64,000 nucleotides of DNA from Alphaproteobacteria bacterium (GCA_019245415.1 JAFARO010000001.1:87784-151783); one strand, 5' to 3'; positions 35,091 through 46,772 are shown, counted from the stretch's first letter. Notes: generated by a model from the letters alone, not told the origin. Program-made: numbers and translations.

Positions 35091-35118
35091 CCGGTTCCGC
35101 ATTGCGGCCTATAGCGTT

Positions 35119-36078
35119 ATGATATTGACCATGAACGTCACCCGCTTCGATCCGACGGACACCTTTACGCCCGAAGAGATGGCGCAAGTGCGCGCGCGGT
35201 CGGACGTCACTGGCCTTCTCTGCGTGGCCCATGCCTGGATCGTGATCGGCGCCTCCATGGCGCTTTTCGCGCTCTGGCCCAATGCGCTGACCTTCCTGAC
35301 CGCCGTGATCCTGATCGGCAGCCGCCAGCTCGGGCTTGCGATCCTGATGCACGACGCCGCGCACGGCGTGCTGATGCGCACGCGTTGGCTGAACGAATGG
35401 GTGAGCCAATGGCTTTGCGCCTATCCCGTCGGCGCCGACACGATTTCCTATCGCCATTATCACCTCAAGCATCACCGTTCGACGCAGCAGCCCGACGATC
35501 CGGATCTCGGGCTCTCGGCGCCGTTCCCCATCACGCGCGCGAGCTATCGCCGGAAATTCATCCGCGACATCACGGGCCAGACCGGTTTCAAGCAGCGGCG
35601 CGAACAGTTCCGCCGCGCCTGGGGCGGCAAGGAACTGAGCATCGCCGGGCATCTGCGGAGCTTGTGGAACAAGCTGGGCGGCGTGCTGAGCGCGAATGCG
35701 GCGCTGCTGGCGATCATGACCGCGTTCGGCAAGCCGCACTACTACCCGATGTTCTGGCTGCTGCCGAACCTTACCTGGCAGATGGTCATCACCCGCATCC
35801 GCAACATCGCCGAGCACGCGGTCGTCCCGGACAACGACGACGTCTTCCGCAACGCGCGCACGACCTATGCGTCATGGTGGGTGCGCGCGCTGATCGCGCC
35901 ATACTGGGTCAACTACCACGTCGACCATCACCTGCTGTTCTATGTGCCCTGCTACAACCTGCCGCGCCTTCATGCGCTTCTGCTGGCCAGGGGCTTCGGC
36001 CCCAGGATGGAAATCCGCAAGACCTACCGCGAGGTGCTCACTCAGGCGATGGCGAAGCCCGAGGTTCAGCCGGCTTAG
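35119..36078 (+). CDS. Fatty acid desaturase family membrane protein
   Basis: The 319-residue protein has the three His clusters of integral-membrane di-iron desaturases/hydroxylases: HDAAH (78-82), HYHLKHH (113-119) and HVDHH in WVNYHVDHHLLFYVP. Hydrophobic pairs of helices separate them, as expected for active-site residues on the cytoplasmic face. It probably desaturates or hydroxylates an acyl lipid; substrate and position cannot be told. Two ATGs compete (35119 and 35131), neither with a strong ribosome site. The 3' end overlaps the converging gene by 41 bases. Confidence 0.85.
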   Translation: MILTMNVTRFDPTDTFTPEEMAQVRARSDVTGLLCVAHAWIVIGASMALFALWPNALTFLTAVILIGSRQLGLAILMHDAAHGVLMRTRWLNEWVSQWLCAYPVGADTISYRHYHLKHHRSTQQPDDPDLGLSAPFPITRASYRRKFIRDITGQTGFKQRREQFRRAWGGKELSIAGHLRSLWNKLGGVLSANAALLAIMTAFGKPHYYPMFWLLPNLTWQMVITRIRNIAEHAVVPDNDDVFRNARTTYASWWVRALIAPYWVNYHVDHHLLFYVPCYNLPRLHALLLARGFGPRMEIRKTYREVLTQAMAKPEVQPA

Positions 36079-36796
36079 AAAGCCGTCGCCGCACCGCTGT
36101 CGCCAACAGTAACAGGGCCATGGCACCCAGCAGCGTGCGGAACGCGAAGACGAAATTGGTGAACAGCATGTTCTTCGGGTTGTTGGCGAGCGGACTGACG
36201 CGCCAGTCATAGATCGCCGGCGCGTCGAGCAGCAGCCCACGCGCCATCTGGTCCACCGTGAAAAACTCGACGTCGTTGAGGTTCACGTCCGCATTGATCT
36301 TCGTGGTCGCGTTCTGCGCCACGAACATTTGGCCTTGAGGAATCGCCCGCGCAAAGCTGATCGAGACCGCCGCGAAGGCGAGCACCATGAAAACTGCTCC
36401 TCCGGCCAGGATCAGGCGGCCGAGCGCGATCTGGTCGCGCGCCGAAGTCACGTCGTCGCGCAAGGCCGTGAGCACCGACTCCTTGGAATCCTCGGACAGG
36501 CCGCCGCGGTCGGCGAGATGCCTTGCGAGCCGCTTTTCGTCGGTGTGCGCCCCGTCGCGCAGCGCCGGCAGCACCAGCACCAGTCCCGCAATCACCACGG
36601 TCACGGCGTTGACCAGCAGCACGAGCGCGAAGAACACCCAGTACCCGGAGGAGTTCACGCCAGCCCCGAACTGTCCCGGCAGCACGCGCGCCAGCCACGG
36701 ATGCTCGCTCGTCATCGCCGTCACAAGCATCAGGAACATCACGATGTTGACCGCGACGAAAATCAGAAGAAGCTGGATTCCGGTAAAGCGTCTCAC
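36038..36796 (-). CDS. Four-helix membrane protein, unknown function
   Basis: The 252-residue protein has four membrane helices: about 6-27 (QLLLIFVAVNIVMFLMLV), 53-80 (YWVFFALVLLVNAVTVVIAG), 130-150 (ILAGGAVFMVLAFAAVSISF) and 220-245 (FVFAFRTLLGAMALLLLATA). A charged cytoplasmic loop lies between helices 2 and 3 and a polar loop of about 65 residues between 3 and 4. The GTG at 36796 is chosen because it follows a G-rich ribosome-like site and starts just before helix 1; the frame continues upstream but overlaps the divergent methyltransferase gene. No family recognised. Confidence 0.6.
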   Translation of the reverse strand: MRRFTGIQLLLIFVAVNIVMFLMLVTAMTSEHPWLARVLPGQFGAGVNSSGYWVFFALVLLVNAVTVVIAGLVLVLPALRDGAHTDEKRLARHLADRGGLSEDSKESVLTALRDDVTSARDQIALGRLILAGGAVFMVLAFAAVSISFARAIPQGQMFVAQNATTKINADVNLNDVEFFTVDQMARGLLLDAPAIYDWRVSPLANNPKNMLFTNFVFAFRTLLGAMALLLLATAVRRRLSKPAEPRASPSPE

Positions 36797-36878
36797 CCCA
36801 CTGCCCCCCAATGGCCCTTTTGGGCGACTATAGAGCCGAATATGGCGGATTTGCATCGTGGCTGGGGCGGCGCGTGAA

Positions 36879-37520
36879 ATGGACGAAAAGGGCTTCATCC
36901 TTGCCAACACCGCGGTGCTCGCTCCGCCGCTGATTCCCGAGATCAAACTGCATCTGGCAAGCGAAGTCGTGCCGCTGTGGCGCAAGACCGAAGAGGAGCT
37001 GGAAGCGCAAGGCGTTCCGCCTCCCTATTGGGCCTTTGCCTGGGCCGGCGGGCAGGCTCTGGCACGCTACATTCTCGATCACCCCGAGACGATGCGCGGA
37101 AAAAAGGTGCTCGATTTCGGGTCCGGATCGGGGCTGGTCGCGATAGCCGCAGCGAAAGCCGGCGCCGCCGAGGTGCTGGCCGCCGATATAGACGCCTTCG
37201 CCGCCCAGGCGATCGCGCTCAATGCGCGCAACAATGCTGCCTCGGTCACGGTCACGCAGGCGGACCTGATCGGCAGCGAGCCACGCTGGCGCACGGTTCT
37301 GGTGGGCGACATGTGCTACGAGCGGCCCCTCGCCGAGCGCCTGATGCTGTGGCTCAGGGACTGCCAGGGGGGCGGCGCCGACGTGCTTCTGGGCGATCCT
37401 GGTCGCTCCTATTTCCCCAGGGGCGGCGTCGAGCGGCTTGCCACCTATCACGTCCGGACCACGCGCGAGTTGGAAGATCGTGAAATCCGCGAGACCTCGG
37501 TTTACAGGCTCCTGCCGTGA
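36879..37520 (+). CDS. SAM-dependent methyltransferase, ETF-beta lysine methyltransferase-like
   Basis: The 213-residue protein starts at ATG 36879, giving the usual short lead before FILANTAVLAPPLIPEI. It has SAM motif I VLDFGSGSGLVAI, an acidic motif II DIDAFAAQAI and the motif VLVGDMCYE, which matches the ETFB-KMT branch of protein lysine methyltransferases related to PrmA. Those enzymes methylate the electron transfer flavoprotein beta subunit in bacteria and mitochondria. The target here is inferred from the branch only. A GTG 21 bases earlier is a possible alternative start. Confidence 0.8.
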   Translation: MDEKGFILANTAVLAPPLIPEIKLHLASEVVPLWRKTEEELEAQGVPPPYWAFAWAGGQALARYILDHPETMRGKKVLDFGSGSGLVAIAAAKAGAAEVLAADIDAFAAQAIALNARNNAASVTVTQADLIGSEPRWRTVLVGDMCYERPLAERLMLWLRDCQGGGADVLLGDPGRSYFPRGGVERLATYHVRTTRELEDREIRETSVYRLLP

Positions 37521-37600
37521 CTTTCCGGCCTCTCATGAAGACACCGCCTTGACATTTTTCCCGTTATCCGGCGTATTGAGAACAAAGAGGGAACTTTGCC

Positions 37601-37948
37601 ATGCCTGCCGACGGATATTTGGACTACATCGAACTGCCAGGGACCGACATCGCGGCCACCAAACGATTCTACGGCAGCGTTTTCGGCTGGAGCTTCACCG
37701 ACTACGGCCCGGACTATGTCGCCTTCGACAGCGCCGGTCGGCAGGGAGGCTTCAATGCAGGGCGCAAAGTGGTCGCCGAAGGCGGACCCTTGATCGTGCT
37801 CCATGCGGCCGATCTCGACGCGATGGAGGCCAAGGTGCGGGCGGCGGGAGCCGAGATTCTCTCGCGCGAATCGTTCGAGGGCGGGCGTCGCTTCCATTTC
37901 CGCGATCCGAACGGCAACGAGATCGCGGTGTGGACTGCCGCGCGATAG
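37601..37948 (+). CDS. VOC family (glyoxalase-like) protein
   Basis: The 115-residue protein starts after a clear AGAGGGAA ribosome site. It shows the paired beta-alpha-beta-beta-beta modules of the vicinal oxygen chelate fold: YLDYIELPGTDIAATKRFY, then FGWSFTDYGPDYVAFDS, and a C-terminal FHFRDPNGNEIAVW. The last segment carries the family's Glu ligand. Members include glyoxalases, dioxygenases and antibiotic-binding proteins; the single-domain form works as a dimer. The reaction is unknown. Confidence 0.85.
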   Translation: MPADGYLDYIELPGTDIAATKRFYGSVFGWSFTDYGPDYVAFDSAGRQGGFNAGRKVVAEGGPLIVLHAADLDAMEAKVRAAGAEILSRESFEGGRRFHFRDPNGNEIAVWTAAR

Positions 37949-38075
37949 CGCTCGTCCACCGGTCGAATCGCACAATCTCCAACGCGTTCAAGGCCCTGCC
38001 AGTTGGCGATTGCAGGCCCCCGTGCAATGCTCGCCTTCAGAATCTCCGGCGCACGGAGATCGAAGGGGGAACTCC

Positions 38076-39515
38076 ATGGCCGGCATTCCGGAAGATCCAG
38101 TCGCAGAACAGCACGACCTCAAACGCGCGCTCGGACCCATCCATCTGATCGCGCTGGGCATCGGCGCCATCATCGGCGCTGGCATCTTCGTGCTGACCGG
38201 ACATGCGGCGGCAAGCTATGCCGCCTCGGGCGTGGTCATCTCCTTTGCCATCGCGGGAACCGGCTGCCTCTTCGCAGGGCTCTGCTACGCCGAATATGCC
38301 GCCATGATCCCCGTCGCCGGTAGCGCCTACACCTACACTTACGCGACCATGGGCCGATTCCTGGCCTGGATCATCGGATGGAACCTGGTGCTCGAATACC
38401 TGGCCGCGGGCTCCACCGTGGCGGTGGGCTGGTCGGGCTATTTCAGCGACTTCATGGCCAAGCAGATGCACATGCCGATCCCGGCCGCCTTCGATGCCGC
38501 GCCCTTCAAGATGGAGGGATTCCACAATCTCGTCGCGACCGGCGCCTATTTCAATTTGCCGGCCGTGGCACTGGTGGCGCTAGTGACCTTCGTGCTCATC
38601 GTCGGTGTGAATCTGAGCGCGAATTTCAACAACCTGATGGTCGCGATCAAGCTCACCATCGTCTTGGTCGTCATCTTCGTGTGCTTCTCGCAGGTGGTGC
38701 CGGCCAACCACGTTCCGTTCATCCCCGAGAACAGCGGCACATTCGGTAATTTCGGCTGGAGCGGCGTGTTCCGCGCCACCGGCGTGATCTTCTTCGCCTA
38801 TATCGGCTTCGACGCCGTCAGCGTCGCGGCGCAGGAGGCGCGCAATCCCCAGCGCGACGTTCCCATCGGCATATTGGGATCGCTGCTGATCTGCACCGTG
38901 CTCTACATGCTGATGTCATGGGTACTGACCGGCATCGCGCCCTATCAGACGCTCAACGTCGCCCACCCCGTGTCGCAGGCCGTCGAAGCCCTTCCCGCGA
39001 CCGCCTGGCTGGCGCCCTATGTCAATATCGGCGCGATCGTCGGCCTGGCCTCGGTGGTGCTGGTGCTGCTGCTCGGTCAGTCGCGCATCTTCTACGCCAT
39101 GTCCAAGGACGGCATGATCCCGCAACTCTTCAGCGAGATTCATCCACGCTTCCGTACGCCGTGGCGCGGCTCGCTCATCACCGGCGCGTTCTGCGCGCTC
39201 GGTGCAGGCGTGCTGCCGCTCGACATCCTTGGCGAGCTGGTCTCCATCGGCACGTTGCTCGCTTTCGTCATCGTCTGCATCGGCGTGATGATGCTGCGCG
39301 TGCAGCGGCCGAAGGTGAAGCGGCCGTTCCGCGCGCCGCTGATCTGGCTGGTCGGGCCACTCGGCATCTTCATGTGCCTGTTCATGATGGTGTTCCTGCC
39401 GCTCGACACGTGGCTACGGCTCGCGGGCTGGACCGTTCTCGGGCTCGTCATCTACGGCGCCTACAGTGCGCGACACGCCAAGCCGCCGCGCTTCAAGCTC
39501 GAGGACGCGCCCTAA
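38076..39515 (+). CDS. APC-family amino acid permease (copy 1)
   Basis: The 479-residue protein has twelve membrane helices of the cationic amino acid transporter branch: GIGAIIGAGIFVLTG in helix 1 (the substrate-binding unwound GxG segment), AIAGTGCLFAGLCYAEYA, and FFAYIGFDAVSVAAQEARNP with the Glu/Arg pattern typical of CAT/YfnA proteins. It imports an amino acid by proton or cation coupling. The ATG at 38076 has a perfect GAAGGGGGA site; the frame runs upstream through unrelated sequence. The next gene begins 2 bases after its stop and encodes a close paralogue. Confidence 0.92.
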   Translation: MAGIPEDPVAEQHDLKRALGPIHLIALGIGAIIGAGIFVLTGHAAASYAASGVVISFAIAGTGCLFAGLCYAEYAAMIPVAGSAYTYTYATMGRFLAWIIGWNLVLEYLAAGSTVAVGWSGYFSDFMAKQMHMPIPAAFDAAPFKMEGFHNLVATGAYFNLPAVALVALVTFVLIVGVNLSANFNNLMVAIKLTIVLVVIFVCFSQVVPANHVPFIPENSGTFGNFGWSGVFRATGVIFFAYIGFDAVSVAAQEARNPQRDVPIGILGSLLICTVLYMLMSWVLTGIAPYQTLNVAHPVSQAVEALPATAWLAPYVNIGAIVGLASVVLVLLLGQSRIFYAMSKDGMIPQLFSEIHPRFRTPWRGSLITGAFCALGAGVLPLDILGELVSIGTLLAFVIVCIGVMMLRVQRPKVKRPFRAPLIWLVGPLGIFMCLFMMVFLPLDTWLRLAGWTVLGLVIYGAYSARHAKPPRFKLEDAP

Positions 39516-39517
39516 GG

Positions 39518-40963
39518 ATGGCCGCGATCTCCGAACAGCCCGACCCTGTCATCGCCGAGCATCACGAGCTCAAGCGCACGCTCGGGCCCGTCAGCCTGAT
39601 CATGATGGGGATCGGCGCCATCATCGGCGCCGGCATCTTCGTCATTGCGGGAACCGCCGCGGCGGAGCATGCCGGCCCTGCGGTCATGATCTCGTTCGTC
39701 ATCGCGGGCTTCGGCTGCCTGTTCGCCGGGCTCTGCTATGCCGAGTTCGCCTCGCTGATCCCGGAATCGGGCAGCGCCTACACCTATGCCTACGCCACGA
39801 TGGGCCGCTTCATGGCGTGGTTCATCGGCTGGAACATGGTGCTGGAATATTTGGTGTCGTCGTCCACCGTGGCGGTGGGCTGGTCAGGTTATCTGGTGAG
39901 CTTCCTGCAGAATCTCGGCTACAGCTTCCCCGCCGCTTACGCCAATGCGCCGGTCGCGGGCACCGGTTTCCACGATCTGCATCTGACCGGCGCGATCATC
40001 AATCTTCCCGCGGTCCTTTTGATCGCGTTCCTGACTGTGTTCCTGGTCGTGGGCGTGAGCGAGTCCGCGCGCTTCAACGCCCTGATGGTGATGATCAAGA
40101 CCGGCATCGTGATCCTCGTCATTCTGTTCGGGCTTCCGCATGTTCACACCGCCAATCTGACCCCCTTCATTCCGCCCAATGCGGGAACGTTCGGGAAATT
40201 CGGCGTCACCGGCATCCTCGCCGCGTCCGGCCTGATCTTTTTCGCCTATATCGGGTTCGAGGCGGTGTCGGTGGCGGCGCAGGAATCGAGAAATCCCAAG
40301 CGCGATCTGCCGATCGGCATCCTGGGGTCGCTGGCGATCTGCACCGTGCTCTATATGGGGATGGCGCTCGTCCTGACCGGCATCACCGATTGGCGCACGC
40401 TCGACGTGCCCAACCCGGTCTCGTTCGCGCTGGGCAAGATCCCGTCCTTGAGCTGGATGGTCCTGCCGATCAACGTCGGCGCGATGGTGGGGCTGGCCTC
40501 GGTCGTCTTCATGGGTCTCTATGGCCAGTCGCGCATCTTCTACTGCATGGCGCGCGACGGCTTCCTGCCCCCGGCGTTCTCGGCCGTACACAAGCGTTTT
40601 CGCACACCCCATCGCGGCACGATTATCGTGGGCTTCTTCGCCGCCCTAGCCGCCGCCATCCTGCCGCTGGACATCCTCGCGGATCTCGTGTCCATCGGCA
40701 CGCTGCTCGCTTTCGTGGCGGTATGCGGCGGTATCCTCATCCTGCGGCGCACGGCGCCCCTGGCGAAGCGTCCGTTCAAGACCCCCTTCGTATGGTTCGT
40801 GGCGCCGGCGGGCATCGCCACCTGCGGGTTGATGATGTTCAGCCTCTCGGACGGAACCTGGGTGCGACTGGTGCTGTGGACCGCGATCGGCATCGTGATC
40901 TATTTCGTTTACGGCATCTGGCATGCGGCACCGTCGAAGTGGAAGGTCAAGAACGAAAGCTGA
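39518..40963 (+). CDS. APC-family amino acid permease (copy 2)
   Basis: The 481-residue protein is a close paralogue of the preceding permease, sharing the N-terminal HELKRTLGP lead, GIGAIIGAGIFVIAG, SGSAYTYAYATMGRF, FFAYIGFEAVSVAAQESRNP and GLYGQSRIFYCMARDGFLPP. Differences cluster in the loops and helix 1 (VIAGTAAAEHAGP against VLTGHAAASYAAS), which may alter substrate. Twelve helices are expected. The start overlaps AAGG next to the previous stop, so the two are co-translated. They are probably the products of a local duplication followed by divergence. Confidence 0.92.
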   Translation: MAAISEQPDPVIAEHHELKRTLGPVSLIMMGIGAIIGAGIFVIAGTAAAEHAGPAVMISFVIAGFGCLFAGLCYAEFASLIPESGSAYTYAYATMGRFMAWFIGWNMVLEYLVSSSTVAVGWSGYLVSFLQNLGYSFPAAYANAPVAGTGFHDLHLTGAIINLPAVLLIAFLTVFLVVGVSESARFNALMVMIKTGIVILVILFGLPHVHTANLTPFIPPNAGTFGKFGVTGILAASGLIFFAYIGFEAVSVAAQESRNPKRDLPIGILGSLAICTVLYMGMALVLTGITDWRTLDVPNPVSFALGKIPSLSWMVLPINVGAMVGLASVVFMGLYGQSRIFYCMARDGFLPPAFSAVHKRFRTPHRGTIIVGFFAALAAAILPLDILADLVSIGTLLAFVAVCGGILILRRTAPLAKRPFKTPFVWFVAPAGIATCGLMMFSLSDGTWVRLVLWTAIGIVIYFVYGIWHAAPSKWKVKNES

Positions 40964-40975
40964 TAGCTTTCGACC

Positions 40976-42502
40976 ATGAGCTACCGCTCCTTACGCGATT
41001 TCATCGCAAGGCTCGAAGCCCGGGGCGAACTGGTGCGCGTGCGCGAACCGGTTTCCACCGTGCTCGAGGTGACGGAGATCCATTCACGGCTGATCGCGAG
41101 CGGCGGACCTGCCGCGCTCTTCGAGAAGCCGGTCAAGGCCGACGGCAACGCGTCCGACATCCCCGTGCTCGTCAACCTGTTCGGCACGGTGAAACGCGTG
41201 GCGATGGGCGTGACGATGGGCGGCGTCGAGCGCACGACAGCGTCGTCGCTGCGCGAAGTGGGCGAATTGCTGGCCACCTTGCGCCAGCCCGAACCTCCGC
41301 GCTCCTTCGGCGAGGCGATGGAACTCTTGCCGCTGGCCAAGACCGTGATGGTGATGAAGCCCAAGACGGTGACGCGCGCGCCGGCCCAGGAGATCGTGCT
41401 CAAGGGCGCCGACATCGACCTGAGCGCGCTGCCCATACAGACTTGCTGGCCGGGCGAGCCCGCGCCGCTGATCACCTGGCCGCTGGTGGTGACGAGGGGA
41501 CCTTCGGCAAACCGGGAGGACAACTACAATCTCGGCATCTACCGCATGCAGGTGCTGAACCGGAACCAGACGATCATGCGCTGGCTGCGCCATCGCGGCG
41601 GGGCGCAGCATCATGCGCGCTGGGCAAAGGAAAAGGCCGCGCCGCTTCCCGCCGCCGCCGTGATCGGCGCCGATCCGGGCACGATCCTGGCCGCGGTCAC
41701 GCCAGTGCCGGATACCTTGTCGGAATACCAATTCGCGGGCCTTCTCCGCGGCCAGCGGGCCGAGCTGGTCGATTGCGTCAGCCAGCCGCTCAAGGTGCCG
41801 GCCGAGGCGGAGATCGTCCTCGAGGGTGAGGTCTCGCTCAGAGACTATCGCGATGAGGGCCCTTATGGCGACCACACCGGTTACTACAATGCCGTCGAGC
41901 AGTTCCCGGTCTTCACCGTGACCGCGATCACGATGCGCCGGAACCCGATCTATCTTTCGACCTATACCGGCCGCCCGCCCGACGAACCCTCGGTGCTCGG
42001 CGAGGCGCTGAACGAGGTATTCGTGCCGCTGCTGCGGCAACAATTTCCGGAGATCGTCGATTTCTGGTTGCCACCGGAGGGCTGCTCCTACCGCATCGCA
42101 GTGGTAGCGATGAAGAAGGCCTATCCCGGTCATGCCAAGCGGGTGATGATGGCAGTGTGGTCTTATCTGCGTCAGTTCATGTACACCAAATGGGTCATCG
42201 TGGTGGACGACGACATCGACGCGCGCGACTGGAAAGACGTGATGTGGGCGATCTCCACCCGCATGGACCCGGCTCGCGACATCACCATCGTCGAGAACAC
42301 GCCGATCGACTATCTGGACTTCGCCTCACCGGAGAGCGGGCTGGGCTCGAAGATCGGCCTCGACGCCACCAACAAGCTTGCGCCAGAGACCCGCCGCGAG
42401 TGGGGCCGGCTCATCCGCATGGACGATGAAATCGTCCGCACGGTGAGCGAGAAATGGCCGCGCCTCGGGCTGCCGGGGGATGGCAAACCGGCGTGGAAAT
42501 AG
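40976..42502 (+). CDS. ubiD: UbiD family decarboxylase
   Basis: The 508-residue protein is full length for UbiD (3-octaprenyl-4-hydroxybenzoate carboxy-lyase). Landmarks are [36 protein letters not shown]-like metal residues in [13 protein letters not shown], and [11 protein letters not shown], which carries an active-site acid for the prenylated FMN cofactor. It removes the carboxyl group in ubiquinone synthesis and needs the flavin prenyltransferase UbiX, not seen here. It follows the permease genes with a 12-base gap, a grouping that could be operonic but has no obvious functional link. Confidence 0.93.
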   Translation: MSYRSLRDFIARLEARGELVRVREPVSTVLEVTEIHSRLIASGGPAALFEKPVKADGNASDIPVLVNLFGTVKRVAMGVTMGGVERTTASSLREVGELLATLRQPEPPRSFGEAMELLPLAKTVMVMKPKTVTRAPAQEIVLKGADIDLSALPIQTCWPGEPAPLITWPLVVTRGPSANREDNYNLGIYRMQVLNRNQTIMRWLRHRGGAQHHARWAKEKAAPLPAAAVIGADPGTILAAVTPVPDTLSEYQFAGLLRGQRAELVDCVSQPLKVPAEAEIVLEGEVSLRDYRDEGPYGDHTGYYNAVEQFPVFTVTAITMRRNPIYLSTYTGRPPDEPSVLGEALNEVFVPLLRQQFPEIVDFWLPPEGCSYRIAVVAMKKAYPGHAKRVMMAVWSYLRQFMYTKWVIVVDDDIDARDWKDVMWAISTRMDPARDITIVENTPIDYLDFASPESGLGSKIGLDATNKLAPETRREWGRLIRMDDEIVRTVSEKWPRLGLPGDGKPAWK

Positions 42503-42542
42503 CGCGCTTGAAATGCACGTCCGCGCGGTCCAAAACCGGGCC

Positions 42543-43883
42543 ATGACCAAGCCCGACCCCCAGGACGTCCTCGAATCCATTCTCGCCGCAGCAAAAAAAG
42601 CCGGCGCCGACGCCGCGGATGCGCTGTTGCTGCAGAGCGTTTCCGCCCATGTCGCCTACCGGCTGGGTAAGCTCGAAGAAGTCGAACGCGCGGAATCCGC
42701 AGATCTTGGCCTGCGCGTCTTTGTCGGCCAACGCATCGCCTTCATCTCGTCGAGCGATTTCTCGGCCGATGCGCTCGCGGCATTGGCGCCGCGCGCGGTG
42801 GCGATGGCCAAGCTCGCGCCGGAGGACAAATATGCCTGCCTCGCGCCGCCGGACCGCCTGGCGCGCGAATTCCCCGCGCTGGACCTGGAGGACACGCAAG
42901 AACCCGCCGCCGAAGTGCTGATCGCACGCGCGCGCGACGCCGAAGGCGCGGCGCTGGCAGTCAAAGGCGTTACCAATTCCGAAGGCGGCGGCGCGAATTT
43001 CGACCGCACGCGGATCGCCTTTGCAACCAGCGAAGGCTTTCGCGGCGGCTATGCGGGCACGCAGCACGGCGTCGGCGTCGCGGTGCTGGCCGGCGAAGGC
43101 ACCGAGATGCAGGTCGACCACGACAGCGCGAGCGCGCGCCATAGCTCGGACCTCGAAGGTGCCGAAGCGGTCGGACGCCGCGCGGGCAAACGCGCCGTGG
43201 CGCGCCTCAGGCCGCGCAAGATCAAGTCCCAGCGCGTGCCCGTCGTTTACGATCCGCGCGCGGCCAACGGATTGCTCGGCCATTTTGCCGGCGCGATCTC
43301 CGGCTCGGCGATTGCGCGCGGCGTGAGCTTCCTCAAGGATCGGCTCGACAAGAAGGTCTTCGCGCCGGGCATCCGCATCGTCGACGATCCGCACCGCCTG
43401 CGCGGACTTCGCTCCAAGCCATTCGATGCCGAAGGCGTTGCCAATCGGCGCCGCGCGCTGATCGAGGACGGCATGCTGACGACTTGGCTGCTCGATTGCG
43501 CCAGCGCCAGGCAGCTTGGTCTTCAGACCACCGGCCACGCCGCACGCGGCACCGGCGGACCGCCTTCACCCTCGGCCACCAACCTCTATCTGGAGCCCGG
43601 TACGCTTTCGGCCGAAGCGCTGATCGCCGATATCGCCCAAGGTTTCTACGTCACCGACCTGATGGGCATGGGCGTCAATTCGGTGACTGGCGATTACAGC
43701 CGTGGCGCTTCGGGCTTCTGGATCGAGAACGGCAAGCTCGCTTTTCCCGTGGCAGAGGTCACCATCGCCGGAAACCTGAAAGACATGTTCGCGCAGCTCA
43801 CGCCGGCAAACGATTTGGTTTTCCGTTACGGCGTCAACGCGCCCACCTTGCGCGTGGAAGGCATGACCCTTGCCGGAGCCTGA
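42543..43883 (+). CDS. pmbA: TldD/PmbA family metallopeptidase (PmbA/TldE)
   Basis: The 446-residue protein matches PmbA (TldE): SADLGLRVFVGQRIAF near the N-terminus, VPVVYDPRAANGLLGHFAGA and GLRSKPFDAEG in the middle, TWLLDCASARQLG and NLYLEPG, and a C-terminal MGMGVNSVTGDYSRGASGFW. PmbA partners with TldD, which carries the zinc site, to degrade unfolded peptides and process some microcins. No TldD is in this window. The ATG at 42543 gives the usual length. Its end overlaps the next gene by 14 bases. Confidence 0.92.
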   Translation: MTKPDPQDVLESILAAAKKAGADAADALLLQSVSAHVAYRLGKLEEVERAESADLGLRVFVGQRIAFISSSDFSADALAALAPRAVAMAKLAPEDKYACLAPPDRLAREFPALDLEDTQEPAAEVLIARARDAEGAALAVKGVTNSEGGGANFDRTRIAFATSEGFRGGYAGTQHGVGVAVLAGEGTEMQVDHDSASARHSSDLEGAEAVGRRAGKRAVARLRPRKIKSQRVPVVYDPRAANGLLGHFAGAISGSAIARGVSFLKDRLDKKVFAPGIRIVDDPHRLRGLRSKPFDAEGVANRRRALIEDGMLTTWLLDCASARQLGLQTTGHAARGTGGPPSPSATNLYLEPGTLSAEALIADIAQGFYVTDLMGMGVNSVTGDYSRGASGFWIENGKLAFPVAEVTIAGNLKDMFAQLTPANDLVFRYGVNAPTLRVEGMTLAGA

Positions 43884-44685
43884 CGCAAAGGCCGACCTCG
43901 ACCTGCTCTGCCAAACGGTGCTCGAAGCGGGCAGCATAGCACGCGGCTTCTTCGGCGGCGCATACAAGCGCTGGAGCAAGGAACAGGGCAGCCCCGTCAC
44001 CGAAGCCGATCTGGCCGTCGACGCCTTCCTGCGCAAGCGGCTGTGCGCCGCGCGACCGGCTTATGGCTGGCTGTCGGAAGAGAGCGAAGATGACAAATCG
44101 CGGCTCGGCCATGACACACTGTTCATCGTCGATCCGATCGACGGCACCGTGGCGTTCCTGAAAGCGCGGCCGCACTTCACCATCTGCGCAGCCGTCGTGC
44201 ATGACGGCCGTCCGGTTGCCGGGGTCGTGTACAATCCCATTCTGGACGAGATGTTCACTGCCGCCAGGGGAGACGGTGCCACCATGAACCAAGCGCCCAT
44301 CCGGGTGAGTGATCGCCAGCAGCTCGACGGCTGCCGAATGCTCACCTCACGCGATCTTATCGCGCATCCCGCTTGGTCAACACCGCCGAATCGCGCGTGG
44401 CCCGCGATGGAGATCGAGAACCGCAGCTCCATCGCCTATCGCATGGCCCTGGTCGCCAATGGCAGTTTCGACGCGATGATGGCGCTCTCCGCCAAGCGCG
44501 ATTGGGACCTCGCCGCAGCCGAGATCGTGCTGACCGAAGCCGGCGGGCTGGTAAGCACACATGACGGCAGCGTCCTGCGCTACAATACGCCCGGCGCCAT
44601 GCACAGTTCTGTGATCGGCGCCGGGCCGAAGCTCCACGCCGCGATCATCGAACGGGTCGCCCATCTCGTATTGCCGCGCAAATAG
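43870..44685 (+). CDS. Inositol monophosphatase/CysQ family phosphatase
   Basis: The 271-residue protein starts at TTG 43870, supported by GGAAGG 9 bases upstream and by the overlap with pmbA. The Mg-dependent phosphatase motifs are WLSEESEDD (E70, E71), DPIDGT (D88, D91) and KRDWDLAAAEIVL. Members hydrolyse inositol-1-phosphate or 3'-phosphoadenosine 5'-phosphate (CysQ). Because it heads the DUF4170-msbA-waaA-lpxK run, it may have a role linked to that group, but the substrate is not readable. Use of TTG suggests modest translation coupled to pmbA. Confidence 0.87.
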   Translation: MPEPDAKADLDLLCQTVLEAGSIARGFFGGAYKRWSKEQGSPVTEADLAVDAFLRKRLCAARPAYGWLSEESEDDKSRLGHDTLFIVDPIDGTVAFLKARPHFTICAAVVHDGRPVAGVVYNPILDEMFTAARGDGATMNQAPIRVSDRQQLDGCRMLTSRDLIAHPAWSTPPNRAWPAMEIENRSSIAYRMALVANGSFDAMMALSAKRDWDLAAAEIVLTEAGGLVSTHDGSVLRYNTPGAMHSSVIGAGPKLHAAIIERVAHLVLPRK

Positions 44686-44695
44686 GAATTTTGCC

Positions 44696-44932
44696 ATGGC
44701 CGAACATGCTCCCAAGCAGCTTCTTCATCTTGTCTTCGGCGGGGAACTGACCGAACCGGGCTCGATGGCCTTCAAGGACCTAGCCAAGCTTGACATCGTC
44801 GGAATCTACCCGAACTACCAAGCTGCGCTGAAGGCTTGGCGCGGCAAGGCCCAGTCGAGCGTCGACAATGCCCAGATGCGCTATTTCGTCGTCCATATTC
44901 ACCGCCTGATGGAACCGGACGGGCCGCACTGA
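44696..44932 (+). CDS. DUF4170 domain protein
   Basis: The 78-residue protein matches DUF4170, a small alphaproteobacterial family: KQLLHLVFGGELTEPGSMAF, DIVGIYPNYQAALKAWRGKA and MRYFVVHIHRLMEP. AGGA lies 8 bases upstream of the ATG. DUF4170 genes are known to me next to lpxK/waaA-type genes in Alphaproteobacteria, and here it is between the IMPase-like gene and msbA-like gene, so a link with lipid A or Kdo handling is plausible. No biochemical function is established. Confidence 0.85.
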   Translation: MAEHAPKQLLHLVFGGELTEPGSMAFKDLAKLDIVGIYPNYQAALKAWRGKAQSSVDNAQMRYFVVHIHRLMEPDGPH

Positions 44933-44953
44933 TCTCGCTGCCGGGCAAGAGCC

Positions 44954-46771
<1,818 letters not shown>

Positions 46772-46772
46772 C

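Noticed and set aside
33174..35102. 642-codon minus-strand frame through rsmE and ubiA
   Set aside because: Antisense to ubiA and out of frame with rsmE, both of which are full length and clear family members.
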